From Acerihabitans sp015654925 (GTDB lineage: Bacteria; Pseudomonadota; Gammaproteobacteria; Enterobacterales; Enterobacteriaceae), in NCBI RefSeq assembly GCF_047324175.1, contig NZ_CP178732.1, forward strand, positions 3,906,001 through 3,970,000: a stretch of DNA of 64,000 bases, in the 5' to 3' direction. Every line of letters starts with the position of its first letter. Within the stretch, counting starts at the first letter, position 1. Position numbers and translations under genes: made by a program. This document shows positions 8,112-14,634 of this stretch, piece by piece. The notes under the pieces were generated by a model. That model was not told the DNA's origin and made no database searches. It saw nothing but the letters and a program-made list of their open reading frames with translations.

Positions 8112-8565
8112 ACCAACCTCGTGAATTTCTTCTTGAATTCTTTAACCGGCAGCGCGCATTCATAGGCATATCCATCTCGCATGAAAATGACGCGGCTCTT
8201 ATCTGGGTCCCAGCCGATAACATGGATGCGAATCCCATACCTGTCCTTGTAAATGCGATCCAGATCGACACGATGGTCAGCCATGCCATGACCTCCCCTT
8301 GCTCGTTGAATTCTCGCCAGGCGGTTTCCAGATCTACCCGTTCCGTTACCGGCTGGTAGTTGGCGGGTTGGCCGGGCTGATTTAAGATGCAGTCATACGC
8401 AAAGGGCTGATCCCGGTCGGAATTAACGAAAGGTCGGCAGCGGAATTGCCTGCCACCAGCGTTTACCGGTAAACTGTTCATGCGTTGATAACTCCACACT
8501 TTGTTTTCTCCGCGCCGACGCCCTGGGCTGCACACTCGGGGCGTCAACTTTTCTGGTTTGGTCAT
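8095..8565 (-). CDS. Hypothetical phage ORF, 3' part overlapping DUF4222
   Basis: 156-residue frame whose ATG overlaps the stop of the YmfL-like gene (ATGA), so the start looks genuine. The first 95 residues look protein-like; the last 60 coincide with the DUF4222 gene read in another frame and are rich in Ser/Arg/Met, as expected of an out-of-frame shadow. Probably the original gene ended near 8280 and lost its stop by a small indel, or the tail is a genuine overlap. Family not recognised. Confidence 0.45.
   Translation of the reverse strand: MTKPEKLTPRVCSPGRRRGENKVWSYQRMNSLPVNAGGRQFRCRPFVNSDRDQPFAYDCILNQPGQPANYQPVTERVDLETAWREFNEQGEVMAWLTIVSIWIAFTRTGMGFASMLSAGTQIRAASFSCEMDMPMNARCRLKNSRRNSRGWYEQDI
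8108..8284 (-). CDS. DUF4222 domain protein
   Basis: 58 residues from ATG at 8284, with GGGGAGG seven bases upstream. The sequence (MADHRVDLDRIYKD..., GWDPDKSRVIFMRDGYAYEC, KEFKKKFTR) matches the small DUF4222 family seen in lambdoid early regions. Its TGA overlaps the ATG of the replication gene. Function unknown; the fold is probably a small beta barrel. It lies in a different frame inside the 3' part of the neighbouring hypothetical ORF. Confidence 0.8.
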   Translation of the reverse strand: MADHRVDLDRIYKDRYGIRIHVIGWDPDKSRVIFMRDGYAYECALPVKEFKKKFTRLV

Positions 8566-9026
8566 TTGCGCGATCCTTTCTTCTTGCCAAACAGCGCCAG
8601 AATTGCCCTGATCTCCTCTTCGCGCGCTGCCAGGTGTTTGGCATGGTGAACTTCAATTTCTGCCGCTTCATCCTCATCGATTACCCCATCGGTAAGTGCC
8701 AACTGGATGATCATGTCAACCCGGCCACGTTCGGCGGCGGTCCTGATGCTTTTTTGAAACAGCTCTACCTGATCCAATTCTTCAAACTTCGGCACGTCTA
8801 CGAACATCCCACCGCGGCGCCGGGCGTAATATTCCGCCACCAGCGAAGTGCCGGATATATCCTCCATTGCCTCTAGTTCGTGGTTTTCAAAAAAGCGGCA
8901 ACCGTTTTTCTCGTACAGGTTGTTGTTAAATTGGGTGATGGTCATGCCCAGGGCACCAGCCATAGCAGAACGACCACCGGGATAGGCTTTACACATTGCT
9001 TTGACGGTTTCTTTGATGTCTACCAT
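8562..9026 (-). CDS. YmfL-family regulator (CII-position)
   Basis: 154 residues with YmfL family landmarks: YPGGRSAMAGALGM near the N-terminus (HTH), NGCRFFENHELEAMEDISGTSLVAEY, a central LDQVELF helix and DGVIDEDEAAEIE. The family occupies the cII place in e14-like and other lambdoid prophages and is thought to regulate early transcription. It is the second gene of the PR operon, 19 bases after cro. Confidence 0.82.
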   Translation of the reverse strand: MVDIKETVKAMCKAYPGGRSAMAGALGMTITQFNNNLYEKNGCRFFENHELEAMEDISGTSLVAEYYARRRGGMFVDVPKFEELDQVELFQKSIRTAAERGRVDMIIQLALTDGVIDEDEAAEIEVHHAKHLAAREEEIRAILALFGKKKGSRK

Positions 9027-9045
9027 GTTGATTTTCCTTTGGTAG

Positions 9046-9261
9046 TTAGTTCTGGCCTTTTAAATCTGTATTCTTTGCATACAACGAGGGGTTATAGATA
9101 AGTGCCCCTTTGGTGCGATATGCAGCTTCGGTGGCCCTGCCTTTGGGTATCAATTGGCCCGGTCGTTTTCTCCATTGGTAAAATGCTTCAGGGGAAACGC
9201 CGAAAAATGCAGCAATTTTTAGCGGGTCACCGAAATACTTTTCCAAATCGGTAGTAGTCAT
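9046..9261 (-). CDS. Cro-type repressor
   Basis: 71 residues; HTH of the form DPLKIAAFFGVSPEAFYQWRKRPGQLIPKGRATEA with a short beta-like tail, as in P22-type Cro. Divergent from cI across a 97-bp operator region; ribosome site GGAGG lies just before the ATG. Cro shuts off CI synthesis and lowers early transcription during lytic growth. Confidence 0.85.
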   Translation of the reverse strand: MTTTDLEKYFGDPLKIAAFFGVSPEAFYQWRKRPGQLIPKGRATEAAYRTKGALIYNPSLYAKNTDLKGQN

Positions 9262-9270
9262 AACGCCTCC

Positions 9271-9339
9271 ATCCTAAAAGAATTTAGATATTATTAGCTA
9301 ATTTAATTTTGGTCAATAAAAACTAAGATTATTTAGGTT
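9271..9339. promoter_or_regulatory. Right operator OR with three 20-bp sites
   Basis: Three imperfect palindromes of the type AaaCTAAA-N4-TTTAGnTT: 9271-9290 (ATCCTAAA-AGAA-TTTAGATA), 9294-9313 (TTAGCTAA-TTTA-ATTTTGGT, weakest) and 9320-9339 (AAACTAAG-ATTA-TTTAGGTT). Centres are 23 and 26 bp apart, roughly two helical turns, as in lambda OR. The same motif recurs at OL beyond cI, supporting it as the CI/Cro site. Confidence 0.75.
9288..9316 (-). promoter_or_regulatory. PR promoter for cro and the right operon
   Basis: Minus strand: -35 TTGACC (9311-9316), 17-bp spacer, -10 TAATAT (9288-9293), 27 bp before the cro ATG. Both hexamers overlap operator sites, so repressor occupancy would block it. 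Confidence 0.8.
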
Positions 9340-9358
9340 TTATTTTGAGGGCTAATCT

Positions 9359-10003
9359 GTGGTTACTCTAGGACAGCGTGTAAAGACGCTTAGGAAGGAT
9401 CGTAAACTTACCCAATCACAGGTGGGTAAAGCCTTGGGCGTTAGCGACGTCACAATAGGATATTGGGAAAGGGATCTGAATGAGCCAGGCGGGAAATCGC
9501 TGACAAATTTAGCAAGGTATTTCGGGGTTAGCGAAGAGTATCTCCTCTATGGCAAAAATGAGGAATCAAACGTTATGCCCGCATCTTTAGGTACCACCAG
9601 CATACCCATCATAAGTTTCGTGCAGGCTGTGGCTTGGAGTGCGGAGAGCGATGCCCGCAGCCTCGAAGGGAACGTTGATTATATACTTACTGACCAGAAA
9701 TTATCTCCCAGCTCGTTTGCGTTGCGTCTGAAGGGCCGGTCAATGGAACCAGAGTTTACCGAGGGTGACATCATCATTGTCGATCCCGAGATAGGTCCTA
9801 TACCCGGTGATTATGTTGTCGCAAAAAATGGTTCTCACGAGGCAACCTTCAAGAAATATCGGTCGCGTGGCATAGACGCCACAGGCGATGAAATCTTTGA
9901 ATTGGTCCCTCTGAATCCAGATTTTCCCACTAAAAGCTCTCAAACAGAATCCATCTCGATCATAGGTGTTATGGTCGAACACCGTCGTTTCAGACGTCGT
10001 TAA
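9359..10003 (+). CDS. CI-type repressor, S24 peptidase family
   Basis: 214 residues from a GTG start (GAGG upstream). N-terminal XRE HTH (6-60: LTQSQVGKALGVSDVTIGYWE). C-terminal LexA-like domain with nucleophile in GRSMEPEF (Ser about 127) and general-base Lys in ATFKKY (about 163). The linker position where homologues usually have Ala-Gly for self-cleavage reads QAVAW (Ala90-Val91), so RecA-stimulated cleavage may be impaired. Maintains lysogeny by binding OR and OL. Confidence 0.93.
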   Translation: MVTLGQRVKTLRKDRKLTQSQVGKALGVSDVTIGYWERDLNEPGGKSLTNLARYFGVSEEYLLYGKNEESNVMPASLGTTSIPIISFVQAVAWSAESDARSLEGNVDYILTDQKLSPSSFALRLKGRSMEPEFTEGDIIIVDPEIGPIPGDYVVAKNGSHEATFKKYRSRGIDATGDEIFELVPLNPDFPTKSSQTESISIIGVMVEHRRFRRR

Positions 10004-10042
10004 TCCCTACCTTCGTCCGCCGTCAGCGGACAAATAATTAAT

Positions 10043-10096
10043 AAACTAAATATGTTTAGTTTTATGCTTGACGTTTAAACTAAATTATTTTAGATT
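10043..10096 (+). promoter_or_regulatory. PL promoter with left operator OL
   Basis: Two operator palindromes: 10043-10062 (AAACTAAA-TATG-TTTAGTTT, perfect 8-bp arms) and 10077-10096 (AAACTAAA-TTAT-TTTAGATT). Between and within them is a plus-strand sigma70 promoter: -35 TTGACG (10068-10073), 17-bp spacer, -10 TAGATT (10091-10096). Arrangement and motif identity with OR mark this as PL, driving the leftward operon that ends with integrase. Confidence 0.75.
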
Positions 10097-10128
10097 TTAA
10101 TCATTCGGAACCAAGCTCAGGACAAGTT

Positions 10129-10227
10129 ATGAAAGATCTGGCAAAGCTCGGATGGAAGTGGTGGGCAACCTTGATCGGGATTCTGGCCTTCGCCGTTACC
10201 TGCAATGTGCCCTGGGAGCTGATGTGA
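10129..10227 (+). CDS. 32-residue single-TM peptide, first gene after PL
   Basis: ATG 33 bases after the PL -10, preceded by AGGA at good spacing. Starts MKDLAKLGWKWW and continues with one hydrophobic span (about 11-27, TLIGILAFAVTC), ending near WELM. Basic N-terminus predicts N-in topology. Tiny early membrane proteins in this place often affect superinfection or host membrane functions, but none is recognised here. Confidence 0.6.
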   Translation: MKDLAKLGWKWWATLIGILAFAVTCNVPWELM

Positions 10228-10278
10228 CCTTTGCCCCCGTTACACGGGCCCATCGGTAACACGGATGATCTTCTGATA

Positions 10279-10303
10279 GTAAAAAGCGCCCTGATGGACG
10301 CTT
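10279..10303 (-). terminator. Terminator of the opposing rex-position operon
   Basis: Minus strand: AAGCGTCC-ATCA-GGGCGCTT, an 8-bp stem with one G-T pair, followed by five T. It closes the three-gene unit 10368-11018 before it meets the leftward peptide gene. Confidence 0.75.
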
Positions 10304-10367
10304 CGCTCTTTAACAATCTGGATATCCTAGCCTACAGCAAATAAATACTGTAGTGGAGGCTATAGAC

Positions 10368-10442
10368 TTAACGCTTGGTTTTAGGTGGGGCTGGCGGTCT
10401 AGGCCTTGGCGGTATGTGTCCACCAGCAGGAGGTTTAGCCAT
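10368..10442 (-). CDS. 24-residue proline-rich peptide A
   Basis: Too short for usual gene callers. Begins MAKPPAGGHIPP and contains RPRPPAPPKTKR at the C-terminus. ATG overlaps the last codons of the two-TM gene (ATGGCTAA), with AAGGA eight bases before it. About 40% proline and strongly basic. It shares RPPAPPK-x-K with peptide B upstream of the membrane gene, arguing that both are real and act together or arose by duplication. Confidence 0.5.
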   Translation of the reverse strand: MAKPPAGGHIPPRPRPPAPPKTKR

Positions 10443-10911
10443 CTTTTTTTTCCTTGTGAGATGGAAGATCACCGGCAAGCCAGGCTACAAGGTTATGGGG
10501 AAAAGATAGGGTGTCTTTGCATTCCCTTCCCATAGCTATTGATGCCCTTAAATGTGCCGATTCTTCCAATGTTTGCCATGGGTTGCTGTCCGCATCCTGA
10601 ATTTTCAAATACCGGCTTCTAAGCTCTCCATCTGACATGTCACTCATTTCAATGAGTAAGCGCTTGTATTGCCGCATTTGTTCTTTTGATAGACCGGCTT
10701 CTTGACCAAACTGATAAACCAGTTGAATTACGGATAGGAAGGCAACACCGATACCGAAAATGAATAAATTGCTATAAGGTGCGAAAACAGAAAAACCTAG
10801 GACGATCAGCAGTAGAGTAATAAATTTATCGATTCTCGTGAGTAGTCGGCAATTCATCTTTTCGATAAAAAATGAATAGTACACATCAAATTCGAGATCA
10901 TCACGAGTCAT
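10435..10911 (-). CDS. Two-TM membrane protein with cytoplasmic helical tail (SLATT-like topology)
   Basis: 158 residues. N-terminal helix, two adjacent TM segments (about 28-47 and 49-67), then about 90 residues of amphipathic helix (RQYKRLLIEM, SDGELRSRYLKIQ, W-x-x-LEESAHLRASIAMG) and a Lys-rich end. Topology recalls SLATT effectors of bacterial defence systems, or RexB/SieB-like exclusion proteins, but no specific family is recognised. Ribosome site GAGG before ATG. Lies convergent to cI in the classical rex location. Confidence 0.7.
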   Translation of the reverse strand: MTRDDLEFDVYYSFFIEKMNCRLLTRIDKFITLLLIVLGFSVFAPYSNLFIFGIGVAFLSVIQLVYQFGQEAGLSKEQMRQYKRLLIEMSDMSDGELRSRYLKIQDADSNPWQTLEESAHLRASIAMGRECKDTLSFPHNLVAWLAGDLPSHKEKKDG

Positions 10912-10919
10912 ATTTAACC

Positions 10920-11018
10920 TCAGTCGTCGTCTTCTTTTGGTTTAGGCGGCGCCGGAGGCCTTTGCTTTAAAGGCAAATGTTTTTCCTCGTAGCCGTCTTC
11001 TCTGTTTGCTTTAGACAT
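10920..11018 (-). CDS. 32-residue proline-rich peptide B
   Basis: ATG at 11018 with AAGGAG eight bases upstream. Acidic/basic N-terminal half (MSKANREDGYEEKH), then QRPPAPPKPK and a terminal EDDD. The stop lies nine bases before the two-TM gene start, so they are co-transcribed. The RPPAPPK core is shared with peptide A. Proline-rich peptides of this type could bind an SH3-like or membrane partner; this is speculation. Confidence 0.55.
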   Translation of the reverse strand: MSKANREDGYEEKHLPLKQRPPAPPKPKEDDD

Positions 11019-11796
11019 AAAAGCAACTCCTTCATGTTGTTGGGGATATCCAGATTAACCTAATCCTTGTTGTTGGGGAATAGCAGGATCCACTGCCGCC
11101 TGAGGTGGAGAAGTATCCAGGCTCACAACAGGCAAGAGCATTAACGCAGGTTGGCATGTTCGGGGGCGTTCGTGATTAACCTGCAGTGCTCTTACCGTTG
11201 TGGTGATTAACGCCCGGTACCAATAGTACGCAGGGTAACAGTCAGGATGGGGACTGGAGGGAAACGCCATCACTGCCATCTGAAAGGGTGGCCGCCACAA
11301 CCGCCAGTTGATCCAGGGCGTTATCTGGTCAGTGAGCTGCAGGCACTCTCGATGGCAGTGACGGCGGGAAGTAGACCGCCGCCCGGTCCCCGTTAACGGA
11401 CCACCACAATCAAAGAGCGCGGGCGTGCAAAACCGTATCCGACTGGCGCAAGGCTAAATTTCCGGCCTAGATACATCAATCCCAATGATGGCGCCATAAA
11501 GTGGGAAGTTCGCTCTTTTTGATTGTGGTGAATGTGCAGGCTTGAGGCAATTCAACCCTGCTGGTCGGGATCAGCTCCGGCCACCACAAACCTATCACTG
11601 TTGGAGGTGATGTTTTATTGCTGTGTAGTCCTTGGCGGCCGCGTCGATTCTTCAACTCATAAGGGGTGAAGATAATGTTCTGGTTGACGTATGCCGCCCT
11701 TTTTCCGCCTGCATAGGCAAGGGATATCGCCCTGCCCTATGTGTGTGGAGTATCAACCGCGGCTGTGCAGCGCCGCTATCAACGAGGGCTTAGGCC
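11019..11796. other. 778-bp structured, gene-poor left-arm region
   Basis: No convincing gene over 50 codons. Holds a repeated CCCCAACAACA (minus strand, about 11035 and 11076) before peptide B; an inverted repeat with arms 11134-11152 and 11178-11193 (AAGAGCA..GCAGGTT); a larger inverted repeat, CACCACAATCAAAGAGCG at about 11402 against its near-complement ending about 11532; and very short ORFs with ribosome sites (for example 13 codons at about 11674). Probably an untranslated, folded leader of the left operon. Confidence 0.5.
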
Positions 11797-12165
11797 ATGT
11801 CTGAAGACCGTATGACTGATGTAAAGGAGTTTATCTCCGATCTGGACGGGGGTGTATTAGAAAATAAGATCGCCGCCGCCCTGAATACCGCCGCGCTGGG
11901 CGTACTGAATAATGGCGGCAAAGGTAAAGTGGTTGTTGAGCTGGATTTTTCCCGCATGAGTAATTCCATGGAGGAAAAACGCGTAATGATTGTTCACAAA
12001 CTTAAATATGTGTCCCCCACGCCGCGCGGTAAAGCTTCCGAGGAAGATAGCACCGAAACCCCAATGTATGTCGGCCGCGGCGGCAAGCTCACGATTATGC
12101 AGGAAGATCAGGGACAGCTTTTCAGCATGAAGGGCGATCCTGACGGCAAGCTCCGCGCGCAGTAA
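11797..12165 (+). CDS. Hypothetical prophage protein preceding DUF2303 gene
   Basis: 122 residues; N-terminal helix with ISDLDGGVLENKIAAALNTAALGVLNNGGKGKVVVELDFSRM-type stretch, then beta-rich C-terminus. Such proteins regularly precede YfdQ/DUF2303 genes in enterobacterial prophages; function unknown. GAGG lies nine bases before the ATG. First gene of a five-to-seven-gene leftward cluster. Confidence 0.7.
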   Translation: MSEDRMTDVKEFISDLDGGVLENKIAAALNTAALGVLNNGGKGKVVVELDFSRMSNSMEEKRVMIVHKLKYVSPTPRGKASEEDSTETPMYVGRGGKLTIMQEDQGQLFSMKGDPDGKLRAQ

Positions 12166-12200
12166 CTAACCATCAGCATCTTAAATTGAGAGAGTAACCT

Positions 12201-13028
12201 ATGACGCAGCAAGTCGATTCAACCGCCATCAAAGAGATCCGGGATATGGTCCTGGCGCAGGAACTGCAAAAAACGCTGGATACCGCAGATTGCCCGGCGT
12301 TGGCTCTACCCGAAAGTATGCAGATCAAAAATCTGGAAAGCCTAGGAACAGGTCGCTATCGCTTCCGGGGCAAACTGGAAACGGCCAGCATTCCCGATTT
12401 TACCCGTTATTGCATAGGCTTTGCCGGCGAAGGCGTGCGTTGCTTTATTGATGGCGATGATATGCGCGCGGTGACCGTTTTCAACCTTGGCACACTGGAC
12501 AAACCCGGCCACGCTGATAACACGGCAGCACTGAAATTGAAAAAAACTGCCCCGTTTATTTCCCTGCTGAATATTGACGGTCAGAAAAACCGCCAGAAAG
12601 AACTGGCCGAGTGGCTGGAAGATTGGAGCGAATATCTATTGGCATTCACTGCTGATGGCGAAGTGCTGGATATCAAAAAGGCGGTCGCCGGGATTCGGCA
12701 GATCACCATTGAATCCACCAGCAGCCAGGATCATGAAGACAATGATTTTAGCGGTAAGCGTTCTCTAATGGAAAGCGTGGAAGCGAAAAGCAAGGCCATT
12801 ATGCCGGCGGCGTTCGAGTTTAAATGCGTACCGTTCGAAGGACTTGGCGAGCGTCGTATCCGCCTGCGCTACAGCATTCTCACTGGCGGCGATGTCCCGG
12901 TCCTGGTTCTGCGCATTGTACAATTGGAAGCGGTGATGGAGCAGATTGCCGTTGAGTTCCGCGATCTGCTCGTGGGCCAGTTTACCGACACCACTGTCGA
13001 AACTTTTATTGGTGAATTTAAAGCGTAA
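12201..13028 (+). CDS. YfdQ/DUF2303 family protein
   Basis: 275 residues matching the DUF2303 family (E. coli CPS-53 YfdQ) by its overall pattern: RYRFRGKLETASIPDFTRY, FIDGDDMRAVTVFNLG, GHADNTAALKLKKTAPF and a C-terminal LRLRYSILTGGDVPVLVLRI. The role in phage biology is unknown, possibly linked to recombination or host takeover. Co-directional with the preceding gene (35-bp gap). Confidence 0.82.
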   Translation: MTQQVDSTAIKEIRDMVLAQELQKTLDTADCPALALPESMQIKNLESLGTGRYRFRGKLETASIPDFTRYCIGFAGEGVRCFIDGDDMRAVTVFNLGTLDKPGHADNTAALKLKKTAPFISLLNIDGQKNRQKELAEWLEDWSEYLLAFTADGEVLDIKKAVAGIRQITIESTSSQDHEDNDFSGKRSLMESVEAKSKAIMPAAFEFKCVPFEGLGERRIRLRYSILTGGDVPVLVLRIVQLEAVMEQIAVEFRDLLVGQFTDTTVETFIGEFKA

Positions 13029-13043
13029 TTTTTCCGCTTATAT

Positions 13044-13065
13044 TGATGCCCCGCCCGGGGCATTA
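13044..13065. other. Intercistronic hairpin
   Basis: TGATGCCCCG-CC-CGGGGCATTA forms a strong stem just after the DUF2303 stop. There is no T run, so it is more likely a processing or partial termination structure than a full terminator. Confidence 0.45.
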
Positions 13066-13144
13066 ATATAACAAATTTCCATTAATTATTGCCTTTCGGC
13101 AAGGGTTTCGCTCAACCTTAATTCCGGAGCTAGGATATTTCGCA

Positions 13145-13762
13145 ATGATAAATACCATCGTTATCGATACCGAAGATTTGGATTTAGAACCCTCGGCAGT
13201 GATCCTATCGATCGGCGCTTTTGCCTTTGATGTGACCAATACCAGTGAGGCGCAAAACAATATTTTGCAGGTTGCCCGTGATCCGGAACTGGCAGTTTAT
13301 TCCCCGCATGCTTTTTATGGCCTGGTCGATACGTTTGATCAGTTGATGATGTGCCGATCGGTCAGCCTCCAAACCCAGCAATGGTGGCGCAACCAGGCCG
13401 AGGACGCGCACGAAGCGCTGGCTGGAGAACGGCAAAGCCTTGGCAGCCAGCTGTTGAATCTAAGCGGCTGGATATCTCAGCACCGCGAAGCACGCATTTT
13501 CTTTCGGGGAACCGATTTTGACGGATCGATCCTTGAGCATGCATATCGTATGTATGGAATAGAGTGCCCGTGGAAATATAACGGTAAACGCGACGTTCGC
13601 ACCTATATTGACGCAATGACGCATGGGCTCAGGGGATACCTGAAAGACCACCAGCCTTGTTTTGCCGTTACCAAACACCATGCATTGCATGACGCGATGA
13701 ACGATGCCGAACAGATGTCCATAGCCTATCAACTCAACAGCCATGCGGTGGCCAATGTTTAA
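13145..13762 (+). CDS. Phage 3'-5' exonuclease, DnaQ-like (Rv2179c/ExoRNase family)
   Basis: 205 residues with the DEDDh exonuclease pattern: IDTEDLDLEPSAVILSIGAF (acidic pair D8/E10), FRGTDFDGSILEHAYR, and HHALHDAMNDAEQM with the catalytic His and last Asp. Family members degrade RNA or DNA from 3' ends; in lambdoid phages they occur in the left operon near recombination genes. The first motif reads DTED where DLE/DxE is usual; both acidic residues are kept. Confidence 0.82.
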   Translation: MINTIVIDTEDLDLEPSAVILSIGAFAFDVTNTSEAQNNILQVARDPELAVYSPHAFYGLVDTFDQLMMCRSVSLQTQQWWRNQAEDAHEALAGERQSLGSQLLNLSGWISQHREARIFFRGTDFDGSILEHAYRMYGIECPWKYNGKRDVRTYIDAMTHGLRGYLKDHQPCFAVTKHHALHDAMNDAEQMSIAYQLNSHAVANV

Positions 13763-14153
13763 ACTGGCGAAATGCACATGTCCTTCTGGCGACGGATCAC
13801 TGCGCTGGCCTTGTCTTGTACATCCGTCGGCCGCGTCTAATGAACGTCAGGCATTCGAACAGTGGTTAGCCAGCGATTACAGCCCGGACCATAGCGGGCA
13901 CACCAGCGTGGCGGACGAACATGCTTTGATAGAAATCTTCTGGCACGTCTGGCAGGCACGCGCCATGCTCGTGGCCATACCTACGCCAGTGAATATGGAG
14001 CTGCGGGCGGAACGGGCTGCCATGGCTGTTATCAATTGGCTTTACGAAGGAATGGATGGCCCTACAGTCAACCTTATGAAGATAAATGTGGAATCCATTA
14101 TTTTTGCGGTGCTGCACGGGGAGGAAGGATGTCAATTGACTACGCCAATCTGA
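13755..14153 (+). CDS. Ea22-like hypothetical phage protein
   Basis: 132 residues if started at ATG 13755, which overlaps the exonuclease stop (ATGTTTAA). N-terminal CTCPSGDGSLRWPCLVHPS is a pattern recurrent in lambdoid Ea22/Ead-type proteins; the remainder is helical with two conserved-looking Trp. Function unknown. Confidence 0.65.
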   Translation: MFKLAKCTCPSGDGSLRWPCLVHPSAASNERQAFEQWLASDYSPDHSGHTSVADEHALIEIFWHVWQARAMLVAIPTPVNMELRAERAAMAVINWLYEGMDGPTVNLMKINVESIIFAVLHGEEGCQLTTPI

Positions 14154-14389
14154 AAACAGACTATGCAGCCGCGGCGGCGGCCGGCGATAAATTTTATCTC
14201 GGTGCAGAATGTATAAAGCCTGGCCATGGCCGCCTTCGCTACGTTACTGGTCGGTCATGTCGGGAATGCACGCGAGATAAATGCGCCCGGCGCCGGCTAA
14301 GCGATCGGTCGAGCAGGACAGATCATGATGGTTTTACCAGGCGGGTTTTCGTCTTGGGAAATCCAAATCGCTCATTGAATAATGCATGA
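14129..14389 (+). CDS. Small treble-clef zinc-finger phage protein
   Basis: 86 residues from ATG at 14129, preceded by GAGGAAGG; a longer in-frame start at 14036 has no support. Central cluster C-x4-GH...RY..GRSCRECTRDKC fits a single zinc-binding knuckle of the HNH/treble-clef type. Overlaps the previous gene by 25 bases. Probably nucleic-acid binding. Confidence 0.6.
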   Translation: MSIDYANLKTDYAAAAAAGDKFYLGAECIKPGHGRLRYVTGRSCRECTRDKCARRRLSDRSSRTDHDGFTRRVFVLGNPNRSLNNA

Positions 14390-14403
14390 TGGGAGATATG
14401 TCC

Positions 14404-14634
14404 ATGGCAGAAAATGATCATGACATCATTAGCGACGACGATATCGAACGTCTCACAGGCTACAAATTCCCGGCAAAGCAGTGTGAGATATTGCGCGATG
14501 CTGGTATTTTCTTCATCACACGCCGCGATGGAAGGCCCCGTACCACCTGGCGGCATTTCAACGATCCGCTTGCATTTCGTGGTAGGCCGATTGGTGATTC
14601 AAGCGTAGAGCCAAATTTCGGAGCCCTTGACTGA
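14404..14634 (+). CDS. DUF4224 protein, probable excisionase partner
   Basis: 76 residues from the ATG at 14404 (GGGAG nine bases before; alternatives at 14386, 14389 and 14398). SDDDIERLTGYKFPAKQCEILRDAGIFF and RRDGRPRTTWRHF match DUF4224, which almost always lies immediately upstream of tyrosine integrases. TGA overlaps the integrase ATG. Likely a directionality or DNA-binding accessory factor. Confidence 0.82.
   Translation: MAENDHDIISDDDIERLTGYKFPAKQCEILRDAGIFFITRRDGRPRTTWRHFNDPLAFRGRPIGDSSVEPNFGALD

Noticed and set aside
8423..8677. 84-codon minus-strand ORF across the YmfL/hypothetical gene junction
   Set aside because: Out-of-frame shadow of two coupled genes; Arg/Gln-rich.
10353..10535. 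60-codon plus-strand ORF over the membrane-protein operon
   Set aside because: Antisense of proline-rich peptide A and the two-TM gene; composition is a shadow.
11247..11396. 49-codon ORF in the left leader
   Set aside because: No ribosome site, Pro/Gly-rich shadow-like composition; overlaps the structured repeats.
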